This document shows, piece after piece, positions 34,340 through 42,743 of a stretch of 64,000 nucleotides of DNA. The notes beneath the pieces were generated by a model, which worked only from the letters and a program-made list of their open reading frames with translations, made no database searches and was not told where the DNA came from. Position 1 is the first letter of the stretch, and every line of letters begins with the position of its first letter. Source of the DNA: Chryseobacterium sp. KLBC 52 (GTDB lineage Bacteria > Bacteroidota > Bacteroidia > Flavobacteriales > Weeksellaceae); contig NZ_QDFZ01000002.1 of the NCBI RefSeq assembly GCF_003347605.1, forward strand, positions 186,001 to 250,000, given 5' to 3'. The position numbers and the translations under genes were made by a program.

Positions 34340-34372
34340 ACCCTTGTCAAGGTTTGAAACCTTGACAAGGGT
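34340..34372. terminator. Perfect 16-bp palindrome between convergent genes (terminator-like)
   Basis: ACCCTTGTCAAGGTTT (34340-34355) and AAACCTTGACAAGGGT (34357-34372) are exact inverse complements separated by one base. Neither side has a strong T-run (TATTTTA on the plus side), so besides termination it may be a mobile palindromic repeat. Confidence 0.55.
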
Positions 34373-34377
34373 ATATT

Positions 34378-34545
34378 TTAGCAGTAAATATATCGGCAAT
34401 TCCAAACATCTATAGCCCATTCACAACATTGTCCATCTTCATTGGAAGTGCAGCATACTTTACCCCAATTTAAATCTCCTGCTTTTAAACTTTTTAATTC
34501 CTGACGGTTCAATTTTTTTACTTTGATTTCTTTGTTTGTTTTCAT
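34378..34545 (-). CDS. 55-residue Cys-rich peptide with RiPP-type leader
   Basis: An ATG at 34545 opens a 55-codon frame ending in TAA at 34378-34380. The N-terminal half is a charged helix-like leader (MKTNKEIKVKKLNRQELKSL) ending in KAG near residue 23, which resembles the 'LNR.EL..i.GG' leaders of Bacteroidota bacteriocin-like and natural-product precursors cleaved by C39 peptidase transporters. The C-terminal core (residues 24-55) has six cysteines at 31, 32, 40, 41, 50 and 55, with acidic and aromatic residues between. Leader/core division, small size and own transcription unit suggest a modified or disulfide-bonded secreted peptide. No maturation or export gene is adjacent. Confidence 0.6.
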   Translation of the reverse strand: MKTNKEIKVKKLNRQELKSLKAGDLNWGKVCCTSNEDGQCCEWAIDVWNCRYIYC

Positions 34546-34677
34546 AATTATTATTTTTTAGGATTTAGTTATTAAATATACATTAAAAATTACAATTATG
34601 AATAAACATTTAACACCAACTACTTGGTTTAGTATATACAATTTTCATTATTAAAGATAAATATTGAGAATATGATG

Positions 34678-34749
34678 AACCACCCCGCCAAAAATTTTTC
34701 GAATTTTTGATACCCCTCCAAAGGATGGGAATGTTTACGTCTTCAGTTG
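34678..34749 (-). repeat. Dispersed repeat, copy D (minus orientation)
   Basis: Read on the minus strand it begins CAACTGAAGACGTAAACATTC, continues with the CCCATCCTTTGGAGGGGT block and AAAAATTCGAAAAATTTTT, and ends GGTGGTT. It matches copy C at 30256-30325 closely over its length, in inverse orientation. It lies between the Cys-rich peptide and the esterase. Confidence 0.75.
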
Positions 34750-34792
34750 GATTTCGGTTAAGATTAGAGATTTCCTAAAGTTGGATTTATTA

Positions 34793-36133
34793 TTACATCT
34801 TACGCAGTTCCAAAATTTCCGGTCTTTCGGAGGTGTCAGATATTTTTCCGGTACGGGCAAATTCAGCCCAGAGTGCTCTTAACTTTTTGCCATTCTCATG
34901 AATACGGCTCCAGGGAATATCTTTCAGCAATTCGGAAGATTTCCAGGCTGATTCATTCCCGAAAATTAAAGGAAGATCTATACAATGCGGTGCTCCGATA
35001 TGATTGTCTTTCAGTTTTGAATGAATTCTGAAGAGATAAACATTTCCACCGGCGTCCGCCAGATTCCGGGCAAACTGTATTGCCGGATTTCCGTAGATCA
35101 ATGCTGTAGTTTTTTCCACCGTTTTATCCATAATTCTTAAACCGAATCCCTTTCCGAAATATTTATTTAAAGCCTCGGAAGTTTTGAGATAAAAAGCCGT
35201 TTCATCATTATTTAAACCAATCAGGACATCGTACTTCTGAGCATTTTTTTTCCACATTTCCACAGAATCTTCTTCCTTACACAAAGGAAAATATCCGTAT
35301 TGAGTTCCGAAAGGCATCGCAGCTTTCAAACCATATTTTATTACAGAAGGCACAAATGCTTTGTACTCATCCATCATTTTTAAAACGTCGGTTTCATCTT
35401 TCAAAAATTCTGTTTTTTTCAGGAATTCTGCCGACATCTTCTGTCTTTTATGACGTAATCCCAAAGGAGCACTCTGGATAATCAAGCGCTGGAACAAACC
35501 CTCCACTTCTTCTGATATCATTAAATGGGCAATAGCATCACCTCCTGAAGACTGCCCGAGAAGGGTAATGTTATTGTCATCACCTCCCAGATCTGCAATA
35601 TTGTTTTTGATCCACTTTAAGGCTTCGATAATATCTAACAGGCCTAAATTGGCAGGCCTTTTTTCATCACCACCTAAAAAACCAAACAATCCTAAACGAT
35701 ATGAAACACTCACAACGATAATATGCTGTTCTTTCACCCATTCAGCAGGATCGGCAGTAGTCAGATCGCCACAGCCTATTTCATGGGAACCTCCGTGAAT
35801 CCAAACGACAACAGGGAGTTTTTTATTTTCATATATTATTTCCGGGCGAGTTATGGAAAGGTATTGAGTAGCTTCATCAGGTTCGAAACTTTCAACAGGT
35901 GTTGCTCCAATCATTTTTTCAACAAGCGGACTTAGAGCCTGCGGACAGACCGGAGTTTTTTCCGGAGAAATAAGTATGGAAGATAAAGAAGTTTCTACCG
36001 CAACGGGTTTTTTAAATCTTTCAGAATGGGCATACCGGATACTTCTGGCTTTGATAATTCCATTTTCTTTTAAGGCTAAAATTTTTCCGAAACGGGTTTC
36101 GAAAATAATAGTGTGCTGCTGATTTGGTGTCAT
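34793..36133 (-). CDS. Type B carboxylesterase
   Basis: The protein has 446 residues with no signal peptide. Features: oxyanion hole VVWIHGGSHEIG (about residues 108-119), VSVSYRLGLFGFLG, nucleophile elbow LGQSSGGDAIAHL (Ser; family GxSxG as GQSSG), and the catalytic His in IGAPHCIDLPLIFGNE. It is shorter than classical carboxylesterases (about 500-550 residues) and starts abruptly (MTPNQQHTIIFETRFGKILA), so it is a cytoplasmic member of unknown substrate. Confidence 0.88.
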   Translation of the reverse strand: MTPNQQHTIIFETRFGKILALKENGIIKARSIRYAHSERFKKPVAVETSLSSILISPEKTPVCPQALSPLVEKMIGATPVESFEPDEATQYLSITRPEIIYENKKLPVVVWIHGGSHEIGCGDLTTADPAEWVKEQHIIVVSVSYRLGLFGFLGGDEKRPANLGLLDIIEALKWIKNNIADLGGDDNNITLLGQSSGGDAIAHLMISEEVEGLFQRLIIQSAPLGLRHKRQKMSAEFLKKTEFLKDETDVLKMMDEYKAFVPSVIKYGLKAAMPFGTQYGYFPLCKEEDSVEMWKKNAQKYDVLIGLNNDETAFYLKTSEALNKYFGKGFGLRIMDKTVEKTTALIYGNPAIQFARNLADAGGNVYLFRIHSKLKDNHIGAPHCIDLPLIFGNESAWKSSELLKDIPWSRIHENGKKLRALWAEFARTGKISDTSERPEILELRKM

Positions 36134-36175
36134 CTTTAAAACTGTGAAAACTTTTCTCTTTAAATTTAATTATTT

Positions 36176-36360
36176 AAACACAAATTCCACAAATATGAAC
36201 ACAAATGTTCACAAATCATGATAGTGCCTTTTGTGAAAAAATTAGTGTGATTCGTGTTGAAAAAATCTAAACACTAATTTCACAAATATGAACACAAATA
36301 TCCACCAATCATCATAGTGTTATTCGTGAAAAAATTAGTGTAATTCGTGTTAAAAAACTA
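36176..36360. repeat. Tandem pair of 93-bp repeats with inverted ends
   Basis: Two units (36176-36268 and 36269-36360) share AAACAC.AA.T.CACAAATATG, then AACACAAAT, ATCAT.ATAGTG and GTGAAAAAATTAGTGT.ATTC, in the same order with about 15 differences. Within each unit the beginning (CTAATTTCAC) is the approximate inverse of the end (GTGAAAAAATTAG). The repeat end overlaps the stop codon of the AraC gene. Confidence 0.8.
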
Positions 36361-37260
36361 GTTAAGGATTTTATATTCACTCGGAGAAATACCCACCTTC
36401 GTTTTGAACAATCTTGTAAAATGCTGTGGATATTTAAAGCCCAGATCATAGGAGATTTCGCTGATTGTTTTTGCCTGATCCAGAATCTGCTCTTTGGCAA
36501 TATCAATTAGCTTATTGTGGATAAATTCCTGTGCGGAAATTCCCAGTTCTTTTTTGATAAGATCTCCAAAATAATTGGCAGATAAATTCAGTTTTTCTGC
36601 AAAATAATTGACCATTGGGAAACCTATATTCTTTGGATTTTCAGATTTTAAATAGTCATCTACCAGATTTTCAAATTTCCCGATGACTCCCTGGTTGATA
36701 TGATCTCTTGTAATAAACTGGCGGTCATAAAAACGCATACAGTAGTTTAGAAAAAGCTCAATATTATTAACAATTAAAGATTTGCTGTGTTTATCAATAG
36801 CCTGCTCCAGTTCCAGTTTAATATTTTTAAAACAATCCAGCACTACTTCCCTTTCTTTTTCTGATAGATGGAGCGCTTCATGTACGTCATAAGAGAAGAA
36901 GGAATAATCTTTCATATTCTTCCCTAAGTTGGTTCCCTTGATTAAATCCGGATGGAAAATTAAAGCAAAACCTGCAGGCTGAACAAATCTGTCTTTATTA
37001 TAAATTCCATAGGTCTGCCCGGGAGCAATAAAAACCAGTGTTCCTTCCTGATAATCGTAGCTGTGTTTTCCATATTGCATGTCTCCACACATGACGTCTT
37101 TCAGAAAAACGGTATAAAATCCAAATTTTCTTCTGTACTGACAGATAGGATCAGACTTGGAAAAATCAATGATACTTACCAGCGGATGCAGGGTTTCATG
37201 ATTCGCCATTTTATTATATTCTGAGACCGTGTTATAGATTTCAACCTCCTGATTTTCCAT
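36358..37260 (-). CDS. AraC-family transcriptional regulator
   Basis: The protein has 300 residues. The N-terminal cupin-like sensor (about 1-170; includes EGTLVFIAPGQTYGI) is followed by a two-helix-turn-helix DNA-binding domain at the C-terminus (FAEKLNLSANYFGDLIKKEL and ISEISYDLGFKYPQHFTRLF, then KTKVGISPSEYK). It is divergent from a cupin and an alcohol dehydrogenase gene, which it probably controls, most likely in response to an aldehyde or other electrophile. Confidence 0.92.
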   Translation of the reverse strand: MENQEVEIYNTVSEYNKMANHETLHPLVSIIDFSKSDPICQYRRKFGFYTVFLKDVMCGDMQYGKHSYDYQEGTLVFIAPGQTYGIYNKDRFVQPAGFALIFHPDLIKGTNLGKNMKDYSFFSYDVHEALHLSEKEREVVLDCFKNIKLELEQAIDKHSKSLIVNNIELFLNYCMRFYDRQFITRDHINQGVIGKFENLVDDYLKSENPKNIGFPMVNYFAEKLNLSANYFGDLIKKELGISAQEFIHNKLIDIAKEQILDQAKTISEISYDLGFKYPQHFTRLFKTKVGISPSEYKILN

Positions 37261-37391
37261 GAAGTATATTTTTATTGCTATTCAAAATTACCACTTTCAT
37301 TTGTAACTTAAATGATGTCTGTAAAATTGGTAAGTAATTCGGTAATCTGTATAAGTTGGGTTTAAATGAAAGTTTCGACTTTTGTACCGTT

Positions 37392-37796
37392 ATGGAAACT
37401 TTTAATACCAACATTTTTCCGAAAGGAGAAAAAGCTCCTTCAGATTACTTCTCCGGAGGAACAGCTTGGGTTCATATTCTGAAACCCAATGAAGACAACC
37501 TGAACTGCCAGATCGGAAATGTGATTTTCGAACCCGGATGCAGAAATAACTGGCACTCTCATGGAGGCGGACAAATTTTAATCGTAACTTCAGGAAAAGG
37601 GTATTATCAGGAAAAAGGAAAACCTGTTCAGATTTTAAATTCTGGAGACGTTGTCAATATTCCTCCTGATGTCATCCATTGGCATGGAGCTGCTCCGGAC
37701 AGTGAGTTTACCCATATTGCCATTAATCCTAATACACAAAATGGAATTGTAAAATGGCTGGAGCCTGTAACAGACCAAGAATATAATAATGTATAA
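37392..37796 (+). CDS. Small cupin-domain protein
   Basis: I start at ATG 37392 (METFNTNIFPKGEKAPSDYF), because the upstream frame to 37356 is non-coding in character. The 134-residue cupin has the two metal motifs NNWHSHGGGQILIVTSGKGY (HxH...E-like positions) and GDVVNIPPDVIHWHGAAPDS (His). A Mn or Fe ion and a small-molecule substrate are expected. It lies 24 bp before the alcohol dehydrogenase and is divergent from the AraC regulator, so it is part of the same regulon. Confidence 0.85.
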   Translation: METFNTNIFPKGEKAPSDYFSGGTAWVHILKPNEDNLNCQIGNVIFEPGCRNNWHSHGGGQILIVTSGKGYYQEKGKPVQILNSGDVVNIPPDVIHWHGAAPDSEFTHIAINPNTQNGIVKWLEPVTDQEYNNV

Positions 37797-37820
37797 CCCT
37801 AAATAAACCCAATATAAAAA

Positions 37821-38873
37821 ATGAGTACAATCACAGTAAAAGCTTATGGTGCTGAGTCTACCACAGCAGATCTGAAAGAAATGAATATTGAAAGAAGAGA
37901 AGTAACCGCAAAAGATGTAGAGATTGAAATTCTATATTGTGGAGTATGCCACTCTGACCTTCATACCGCAAGAAATGACTGGGGCGGATCTTTGTATCCT
38001 GTAGTTCCGGGGCATGAAATTGTAGGAAGAATCACAAAAGTAGGAAGCGATGTTTCCAAATTTAAAGTGGGAGATCTTGCAGGGGTAGGATGTATTGTAG
38101 ATTCCTGTGGACACTGCGACAGCTGTCAGCATGATCTTGAACAATATTGCCTGAATGGCTTCACCGGAACATACAATGGAAAGGATAAACATCTGGGAGG
38201 TCATACTTTTGGAGGATATTCTCAAAAAGTAGTGGTGGATTCTCACCACGTTTTAAAAGTGCCTGAAAATCTTGATCTGGCAGCAGTAGCTCCACTTCTT
38301 TGTGCAGGCATTACCACATGGTCACCTTTAAAACACTGGAATGTAGGTCCTGGATCTAAAGTGGCGGTTGTAGGCTTGGGAGGTCTTGGTCACATGGCCA
38401 TTAAACTGGCAAAAGGACTGGGAGCTGAAGTTACCTTATTCTCCAGAACTCCGGGAAAAACGGAAGACGCTAAACAATTAGGAGCTGATCATGTAGTGAT
38501 TTCTACGGATGATAAACAAATGGATGCTGTAAAAGGGAAATTCGATGTGATTATTGATACGGTTCCTTATGTGCATGATGTTAATCCATATGTGGCTACT
38601 TTAAATATCAATGGAACTCATGTTCTGGTAGGATATCTTGGAGGTTTAGAACCTATTCTGAATACAGTTCCTATGATTATGGGAAGAAAATCGGTGGCTG
38701 GTTCGGTAATCGGTGGTATTGCGGAAACTCAGGAATTACTGGATTTCTGTGGAGAGCACGATATCGTTTCGGAAATTGAAATGATCAAAATGCAGGACAT
38801 CAACGAAGCATATGAAAGAATGCTGAAAAGCGATGTAAGATACCGTTTCGTTATTGATATGCAGTCTTTATAA
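37821..38873 (+). CDS. Zinc-dependent alcohol dehydrogenase (YahK/CAD type)
   Basis: The protein has 350 residues. Catalytic zinc ligands: CGVCHSDLH (Cys, His) and GHEIVGRI (His-Glu); the structural zinc loop has Cys at positions in CGHCDSCQHDLEQYC. Rossmann motif VVGLGGLGHMAIKLAKGLGA binds NADPH, and IDTVPYVHD is typical of aldehyde reductases such as YahK. It probably reduces aldehydes. The cupin gene is just upstream; together they look like a detoxification operon under AraC control. Followed by a strong terminator. Confidence 0.94.
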   Translation: MSTITVKAYGAESTTADLKEMNIERREVTAKDVEIEILYCGVCHSDLHTARNDWGGSLYPVVPGHEIVGRITKVGSDVSKFKVGDLAGVGCIVDSCGHCDSCQHDLEQYCLNGFTGTYNGKDKHLGGHTFGGYSQKVVVDSHHVLKVPENLDLAAVAPLLCAGITTWSPLKHWNVGPGSKVAVVGLGGLGHMAIKLAKGLGAEVTLFSRTPGKTEDAKQLGADHVVISTDDKQMDAVKGKFDVIIDTVPYVHDVNPYVATLNINGTHVLVGYLGGLEPILNTVPMIMGRKSVAGSVIGGIAETQELLDFCGEHDIVSEIEMIKMQDINEAYERMLKSDVRYRFVIDMQSL

Positions 38874-38897
38874 TTTTTTGATAGAATAGTAACAGAA

Positions 38898-38936
38898 ACA
38901 GGCTCTTCGGATTGAAGAGCCTGTTTTTATTTTTTC
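38898..38936. terminator. Terminator between convergent genes
   Basis: Eleven-bp arms ACAGGCTCTTC (38898-38908) and GAAGAGCCTGT (38914-38924) are followed by TTTTATTTTTT. It lies between the alcohol dehydrogenase and the HxlR regulator gene. Confidence 0.88.
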
Positions 38937-39355
38937 AGGTTTTGGCTGAAAGCATTCTGATCCTGATTCGTTATATATCTGTTTCCTTCTGCACATTTAT
39001 TATCATTTCTTTCCATATCCTGAAAAGCCCATGCTGCCATAGCATCAATCACGGGGGCCAGTTCATTCCCTGCGTCACTTAGTTTATACGTTACATGAGG
39101 TGGTACTACAGGTTTTGCTGTTCTGATAATGAGTCCGTCTGTTTCAAGCTGTTTCAAATGCTGAATGAGCATTTTTTCCGTTACGGCAGGAATTGCTTTT
39201 TTCAATTCACTGTATCTTTTTTCTCCTGTGGAAAGATTGAACAGAATAATCGGTTTCCAGAATCCGCCAATTCTTTCCATGACATACATTACAGGACAAT
39301 CCTGCACTGTTTTCTTATTCTCCTGAATGGTTGAACTTTCTTTGATGGCTGTCAT
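38927..39355 (-). CDS. HxlR-family winged-helix regulator
   Basis: The start at 39355 gives MTAIKESSTIQENKKTVQDC, then PVMYVMERIGGFWKPIILFN, the HxlR opening with its conserved Cys at the domain start ('C...' sensor) and Trp-Lys-x-x-I-L motif. A winged helix (ELKKAIPAVTEKMLIQHLKQ, LETDGLIIR) follows. The longer frame to 39523 overlaps the divergent gene and is not credible. HxlR proteins often sense redox or quinone/aldehyde stress. It is divergent from an NmrA-like gene that it probably represses, with a near-palindromic site in the 82-bp gap. Confidence 0.9.
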   Translation of the reverse strand: MTAIKESSTIQENKKTVQDCPVMYVMERIGGFWKPIILFNLSTGEKRYSELKKAIPAVTEKMLIQHLKQLETDGLIIRTAKPVVPPHVTYKLSDAGNELAPVIDAMAAWAFQDMERNDNKCAEGNRYITNQDQNAFSQNLKK

Positions 39356-39368
39356 ATCTACATACTTT

Positions 39369-39410
39369 AGGGTAAGTACTTGTATAAAAGTAAGTACAAA
39401 TATAACTTTG
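39369..39410 (+). promoter_or_regulatory. Promoter of the NmrA-like gene with candidate HxlR operator
   Basis: TTG (39380-39382), a 20-nt spacer and TAACTTTG (39403-39410) match the Bacteroidota promoter. Overlapping it is the repeat GTAAGTAC...GTAAGTAC with internal inverse ACTTGTATAAAAGT, a likely binding site. On the minus strand a -7 TATATTTG (39397-39404) faces the HxlR gene, giving overlapping divergent promoters. Confidence 0.6.
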
Positions 39411-39437
39411 TTCCCAGAAATAAAAAAATATTTACAT

Positions 39438-40316
39438 ATGAAAATTATAATCACAGGATCACTAGGAAATGTGGCTAAACCATTAGCACAACAATTAATT
39501 GCCGACGGGCACAATATTACCATAGTAAGCAGCAGCGATGCCAGAAAACAGGATATTGAATCCCTGGGAGCAACGCCAGCTATAGGATCTATTACAGACG
39601 TTCAGTTTTTAACGCAAACATTCCAAGGTGCGGATGCGGTTTTTGTAATGACTCCTCCGGCTATCAGTCCGGATAAAATTGTAGAAAATACTACCAATGC
39701 AGGGAAAAATTATGCGGAAGCTTTAAAAAAAGCCAATGTAAAAAGAGCTGTCATGTTAAGCAGCGTAGGCGCAGAATCTCCGGTAGAAAACGGTCCTATT
39801 GCAGGACTTCACAATATTGAAAAAATATATAATGAAGTAGAGAACACTTCTTTCACTTTTTTAAGAGCCGGATATTTTTATAACAATTTTTTCAATGATA
39901 TTCCTTTAATTCAAAATGCAGGAATCATTGGAGGAAATTATCCTGCAAGTGTTGAAGTACCTATTGTACATCCCAATGATATCGCCAAAGCTGCCGCTGA
40001 AGAACTGGTAAAAGACGGAAATACCAACAGCATCAGATATATTGTAAGTGACGTAAGAAAAGCGTCTGACTTTGCTAAGGTTCTGGGAACGTCTGTTGAT
40101 AAACCTGAGCTTCCATGGGTAGAATTCTCTGATGAAGATTCGTTAAACGGAATGCTTCAGGCAGGATTACCTGAAGATATGGCTAAGCTATATGTTGAAA
40201 TGGGAAGAGGAATAAGAACAGGTGTTGTGCAGAAGGATTTTATTGATCACGGTTCTCCGGTTACAGGAAGTGTTAAATTAGAAGATTTTGCAAAGGAGTT
40301 TGCTTCTCAATTTTAA
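39438..40316 (+). CDS. NmrA-like NAD(P)-binding oxidoreductase
   Basis: The start at 39438 (MKIIITGSLGNVAKPLAQQL) gives the Rossmann motif at the very N-terminus. The protein is 292 residues of the atypical short-chain family, similar to NAD(P)H:quinone oxidoreductase/NmrA proteins: GADAVFVMTPPAISPDKIVE, VKRAVMLSSVGAESP, and TFLRAGYFYNNFFNDIPLIQ. The catalytic Tyr-x-x-x-Lys of classic SDRs is absent, as usual in this group. Divergent HxlR control suggests induction by electrophiles. Confidence 0.88.
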   Translation: MKIIITGSLGNVAKPLAQQLIADGHNITIVSSSDARKQDIESLGATPAIGSITDVQFLTQTFQGADAVFVMTPPAISPDKIVENTTNAGKNYAEALKKANVKRAVMLSSVGAESPVENGPIAGLHNIEKIYNEVENTSFTFLRAGYFYNNFFNDIPLIQNAGIIGGNYPASVEVPIVHPNDIAKAAAEELVKDGNTNSIRYIVSDVRKASDFAKVLGTSVDKPELPWVEFSDEDSLNGMLQAGLPEDMAKLYVEMGRGIRTGVVQKDFIDHGSPVTGSVKLEDFAKEFASQF

Positions 40317-40330
40317 TTTCTAAGTCAATT

Positions 40331-40379
40331 AAAAAAACAAGTTTCGGCGCACCTTTGGTGCGCCGAAACTTGTTTTTTT
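40331..40379. terminator. Bidirectional terminator with 23-bp perfect arms
   Basis: The arms (40331-40353 and 40357-40379) include GTTTCGGCGCACC and GGTGCGCCGAAAC and run on into A7 and T7, so both strands terminate. It lies between the convergent NmrA-like and phosphodiesterase genes. Confidence 0.95.
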
Positions 40380-40404
40380 ACTATTATATTTTAATCCTTA
40401 AGAA

Positions 40405-41688
40405 TTATTTCTTCTCTTTCAGGGCTTCTTTTAAAACTTTCAGTTTTCCATCAATAGGCTGATCGATTTTTAATCCTAAAACCTCAGCCACCAAAGGATA
40501 AACATTGATGTTCGCAAATTCGCTGATCACCAGATTGTTTTTAAACTCAGGGCCCCAGGCAAAGAAAGTGGCTTTCATTTCCGGTACCACTTTAGGGTTA
40601 TAGCCGTGTTTTCCAACAGATGTTTTTTTGCCTTTCTCCAGGAAAATCTTTGGTGCTTTCGGAATCAGAAGAATCTGCCCTATTCTGTTGTACTGGTCAT
40701 CTCTTGTAGCGAAATGCAGGTATCTGGGAAGCTTTTTATCAAGATATACTTCGTAGTCGTCTGTTTTATTGGCTTTCAGTTGTTTATAAACTGCTTTTAC
40801 CTCATCAGGGTTTTTAACGTAAACTCTTAGTAAAGTCTGGGAATTGTAAAAATCAAATCTGTTTTTATCAAAAAGAAGAGCAGGAATTTCCAGCGGTGTA
40901 CCTCCATCTACTTTAATCATTCCGTGATCGGAAACAAAAATAAAGTTGACATTTTTTAATCCTAAATCATTTACTTTCTGAACAAGACTCCCAATGGCCT
41001 GGTCTATTAAATGAACAGCTGTTTCTGTTTCTTTGGTATCCGGACCATAATGATGCCCGCTTCCGTCTACTTCCGGGAAATATAATGAAATAAAGTGCGG
41101 TCTTTTATCTTCCGGTAATTTCAGCCAGTTGACTACTTTTTCTACTTTTTCAGAAGGCGTGAATTTTTCGTGATAAGGATAATAATAAGTAGGTCGCATT
41201 CCTCCGGCATCACTGGCAGATCCTACCCACATTAAAGAGGCAGATACCATTCCCTGTTTTTCAGCAAGTCCCCAAAGCGGTGTTCCTCCATACCAGCTTC
41301 CATCCTCAGCATTTTTTTTGTTACTCATGGCATACCCTTCTTTTCTCTTGTAATCGTAAAAAAAGTTATCAATCAAACCATGATGGGAAGGATAAAGGCC
41401 GGTAATTAAACTCCAGTGGTTCGGGAAAGTAATGCTTGGATAGCTTGGAATCATTGCTTCAGCCTTTACACCGCCATTAGCCAGTTTCAAAAGGTTTTCA
41501 GCATTGTATTTCTGGGCATAATCATAACGGAAACCATCCGTTGATATCATAATTACATAAGGTTTTGATTGTGCTTCTGTGCTGTTTTGTCTTCCCGGAA
41601 TAACCACCTGGGCAGTGTCAATATTGGCTTGTTGTGCAAAAGCCGTAAAGGAAATGAGCAGCAGTAAAAAATGGATTCCTCGCTTCAT
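40405..41688 (-). CDS. Nucleotide pyrophosphatase/phosphodiesterase (NPP family)
   Basis: The protein has 427 residues with signal peptide MKRGIHFLLLLISFTAFAQQ. It belongs to the alkaline phosphatase superfamily. Metal-binding and catalytic residues: ISTDGFRYDYAQ (Asp), nucleophile Thr in YPSITFPNHWSLITGLYP, VDGSGHHYGPDT (Asp, His), FVSDHGM (Asp-His) and GKHGYNP (His). It hydrolyses phosphodiester or pyrophosphate bonds of nucleotides or lipids in the periplasm. A -7-like TAACTTTG (41706-41713, minus) lies 18 bp upstream of the start. Confidence 0.93.
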   Translation of the reverse strand: MKRGIHFLLLLISFTAFAQQANIDTAQVVIPGRQNSTEAQSKPYVIMISTDGFRYDYAQKYNAENLLKLANGGVKAEAMIPSYPSITFPNHWSLITGLYPSHHGLIDNFFYDYKRKEGYAMSNKKNAEDGSWYGGTPLWGLAEKQGMVSASLMWVGSASDAGGMRPTYYYPYHEKFTPSEKVEKVVNWLKLPEDKRPHFISLYFPEVDGSGHHYGPDTKETETAVHLIDQAIGSLVQKVNDLGLKNVNFIFVSDHGMIKVDGGTPLEIPALLFDKNRFDFYNSQTLLRVYVKNPDEVKAVYKQLKANKTDDYEVYLDKKLPRYLHFATRDDQYNRIGQILLIPKAPKIFLEKGKKTSVGKHGYNPKVVPEMKATFFAWGPEFKNNLVISEFANINVYPLVAEVLGLKIDQPIDGKLKVLKEALKEKK

Positions 41689-41797
41689 TATTTTAAAATT
41701 TTCCGCAAAGTTACATCCTATACTTCTGCCTGAAAAGTTTAGGAGATTAAAAGTATATTAAAACCTCTTATTTTGTTTGAGTCAAAATTACTCTCTG

Positions 41798-42643
41798 TTA
41801 AATAGGCCTTTTCATTTCAAACTGTGACAACCAGTTGTTCAGCCCTACTCTTTCGCTAAGAAACACAGCGGTATTTTCTGAAGAATCATCCACATTGTTC
41901 AAGGCTATAGCCTGTCCGCTATTTTTTTCTCTAATCGCATTAAACAACTTTGTACCTATTCCTTGATTTCTGTAATTCTTATCTACAGCAAACTGATATA
42001 TTTTTCTTGAGGCAGGACCATAAACAATATATCCGACGAGCTTTTCTCTTTCATAAGCCCCTAAAGTCACATAGTTTTCCGGCATTGGATCCAATACGAA
42101 AACAGATCCCTGCCAAGAAGGTTCAATATCCCAGAATGAGCATAATACATCCCATTGAAAGTCTTTCAAATCTCGTATGGATACTTCAGTATTTCCTTTT
42201 TCCTGTTTAATATTTCCATTAAAGCAAAGCAGTCTTCTGACAATCGTAAAACCTAAATTTTCATAAGCCCTGATAGCAGGCTGATTCCCTTCGATAACTT
42301 CAAGCAGTAGTGTATTTGCATTTCTTTCTTTTAAAACAGGAATGATAAAATCATACATTTTTCTCACCAGGCCTTTCCCCCTACTTTCGGGAACCACTCC
42401 TGTTCCGCCATTATAAATAATTTTCTCACCATTTTCAATTTTTTCAGCCTGAAGAATAAAGCCTACCAGTTTTCCATCTTCAAATGCTCCGGCAGATAAA
42501 CTCATATCTAATTTTTCTGCATCAATTTTTGAAACAAGTACTTCTTTCGTTAAGTGAAAAGGAACAACATAGTCAGAAAATGAATGATTGAACACGGATA
42601 AAAGTTCATCTGTTGTGATATCGGCTAAAGTTTTAAATTCCAT
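41798..42643 (-). CDS. Protein with two GNAT acetyltransferase domains
   Basis: The protein has 281 residues. The first GNAT domain (about 1-140) has acetyl-CoA motif GGTGVVPESRGKGLVRKMYD and SAGAFEDGKLVGFILQ; the second (about 150-281) has IYQFAVDKNYRNQGIGTKLF. Two tandem modules in one chain usually mean one is catalytic and the other structural or regulatory. The acceptor is unknown. The ATG is followed upstream by no other gene of the same operon. Confidence 0.85.
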   Translation of the reverse strand: MEFKTLADITTDELLSVFNHSFSDYVVPFHLTKEVLVSKIDAEKLDMSLSAGAFEDGKLVGFILQAEKIENGEKIIYNGGTGVVPESRGKGLVRKMYDFIIPVLKERNANTLLLEVIEGNQPAIRAYENLGFTIVRRLLCFNGNIKQEKGNTEVSIRDLKDFQWDVLCSFWDIEPSWQGSVFVLDPMPENYVTLGAYEREKLVGYIVYGPASRKIYQFAVDKNYRNQGIGTKLFNAIREKNSGQAIALNNVDDSSENTAVFLSERVGLNNWLSQFEMKRPI

Positions 42644-42743
42644 GGGTTGTCAAAATTGTAAGGTCAGGAAATTTCTTTTTGTTAAGAATCAGGATCTACA
42701 CAAATATATGAATTTTAAAGCAAACTCCCTGAAAATGGGGCTT

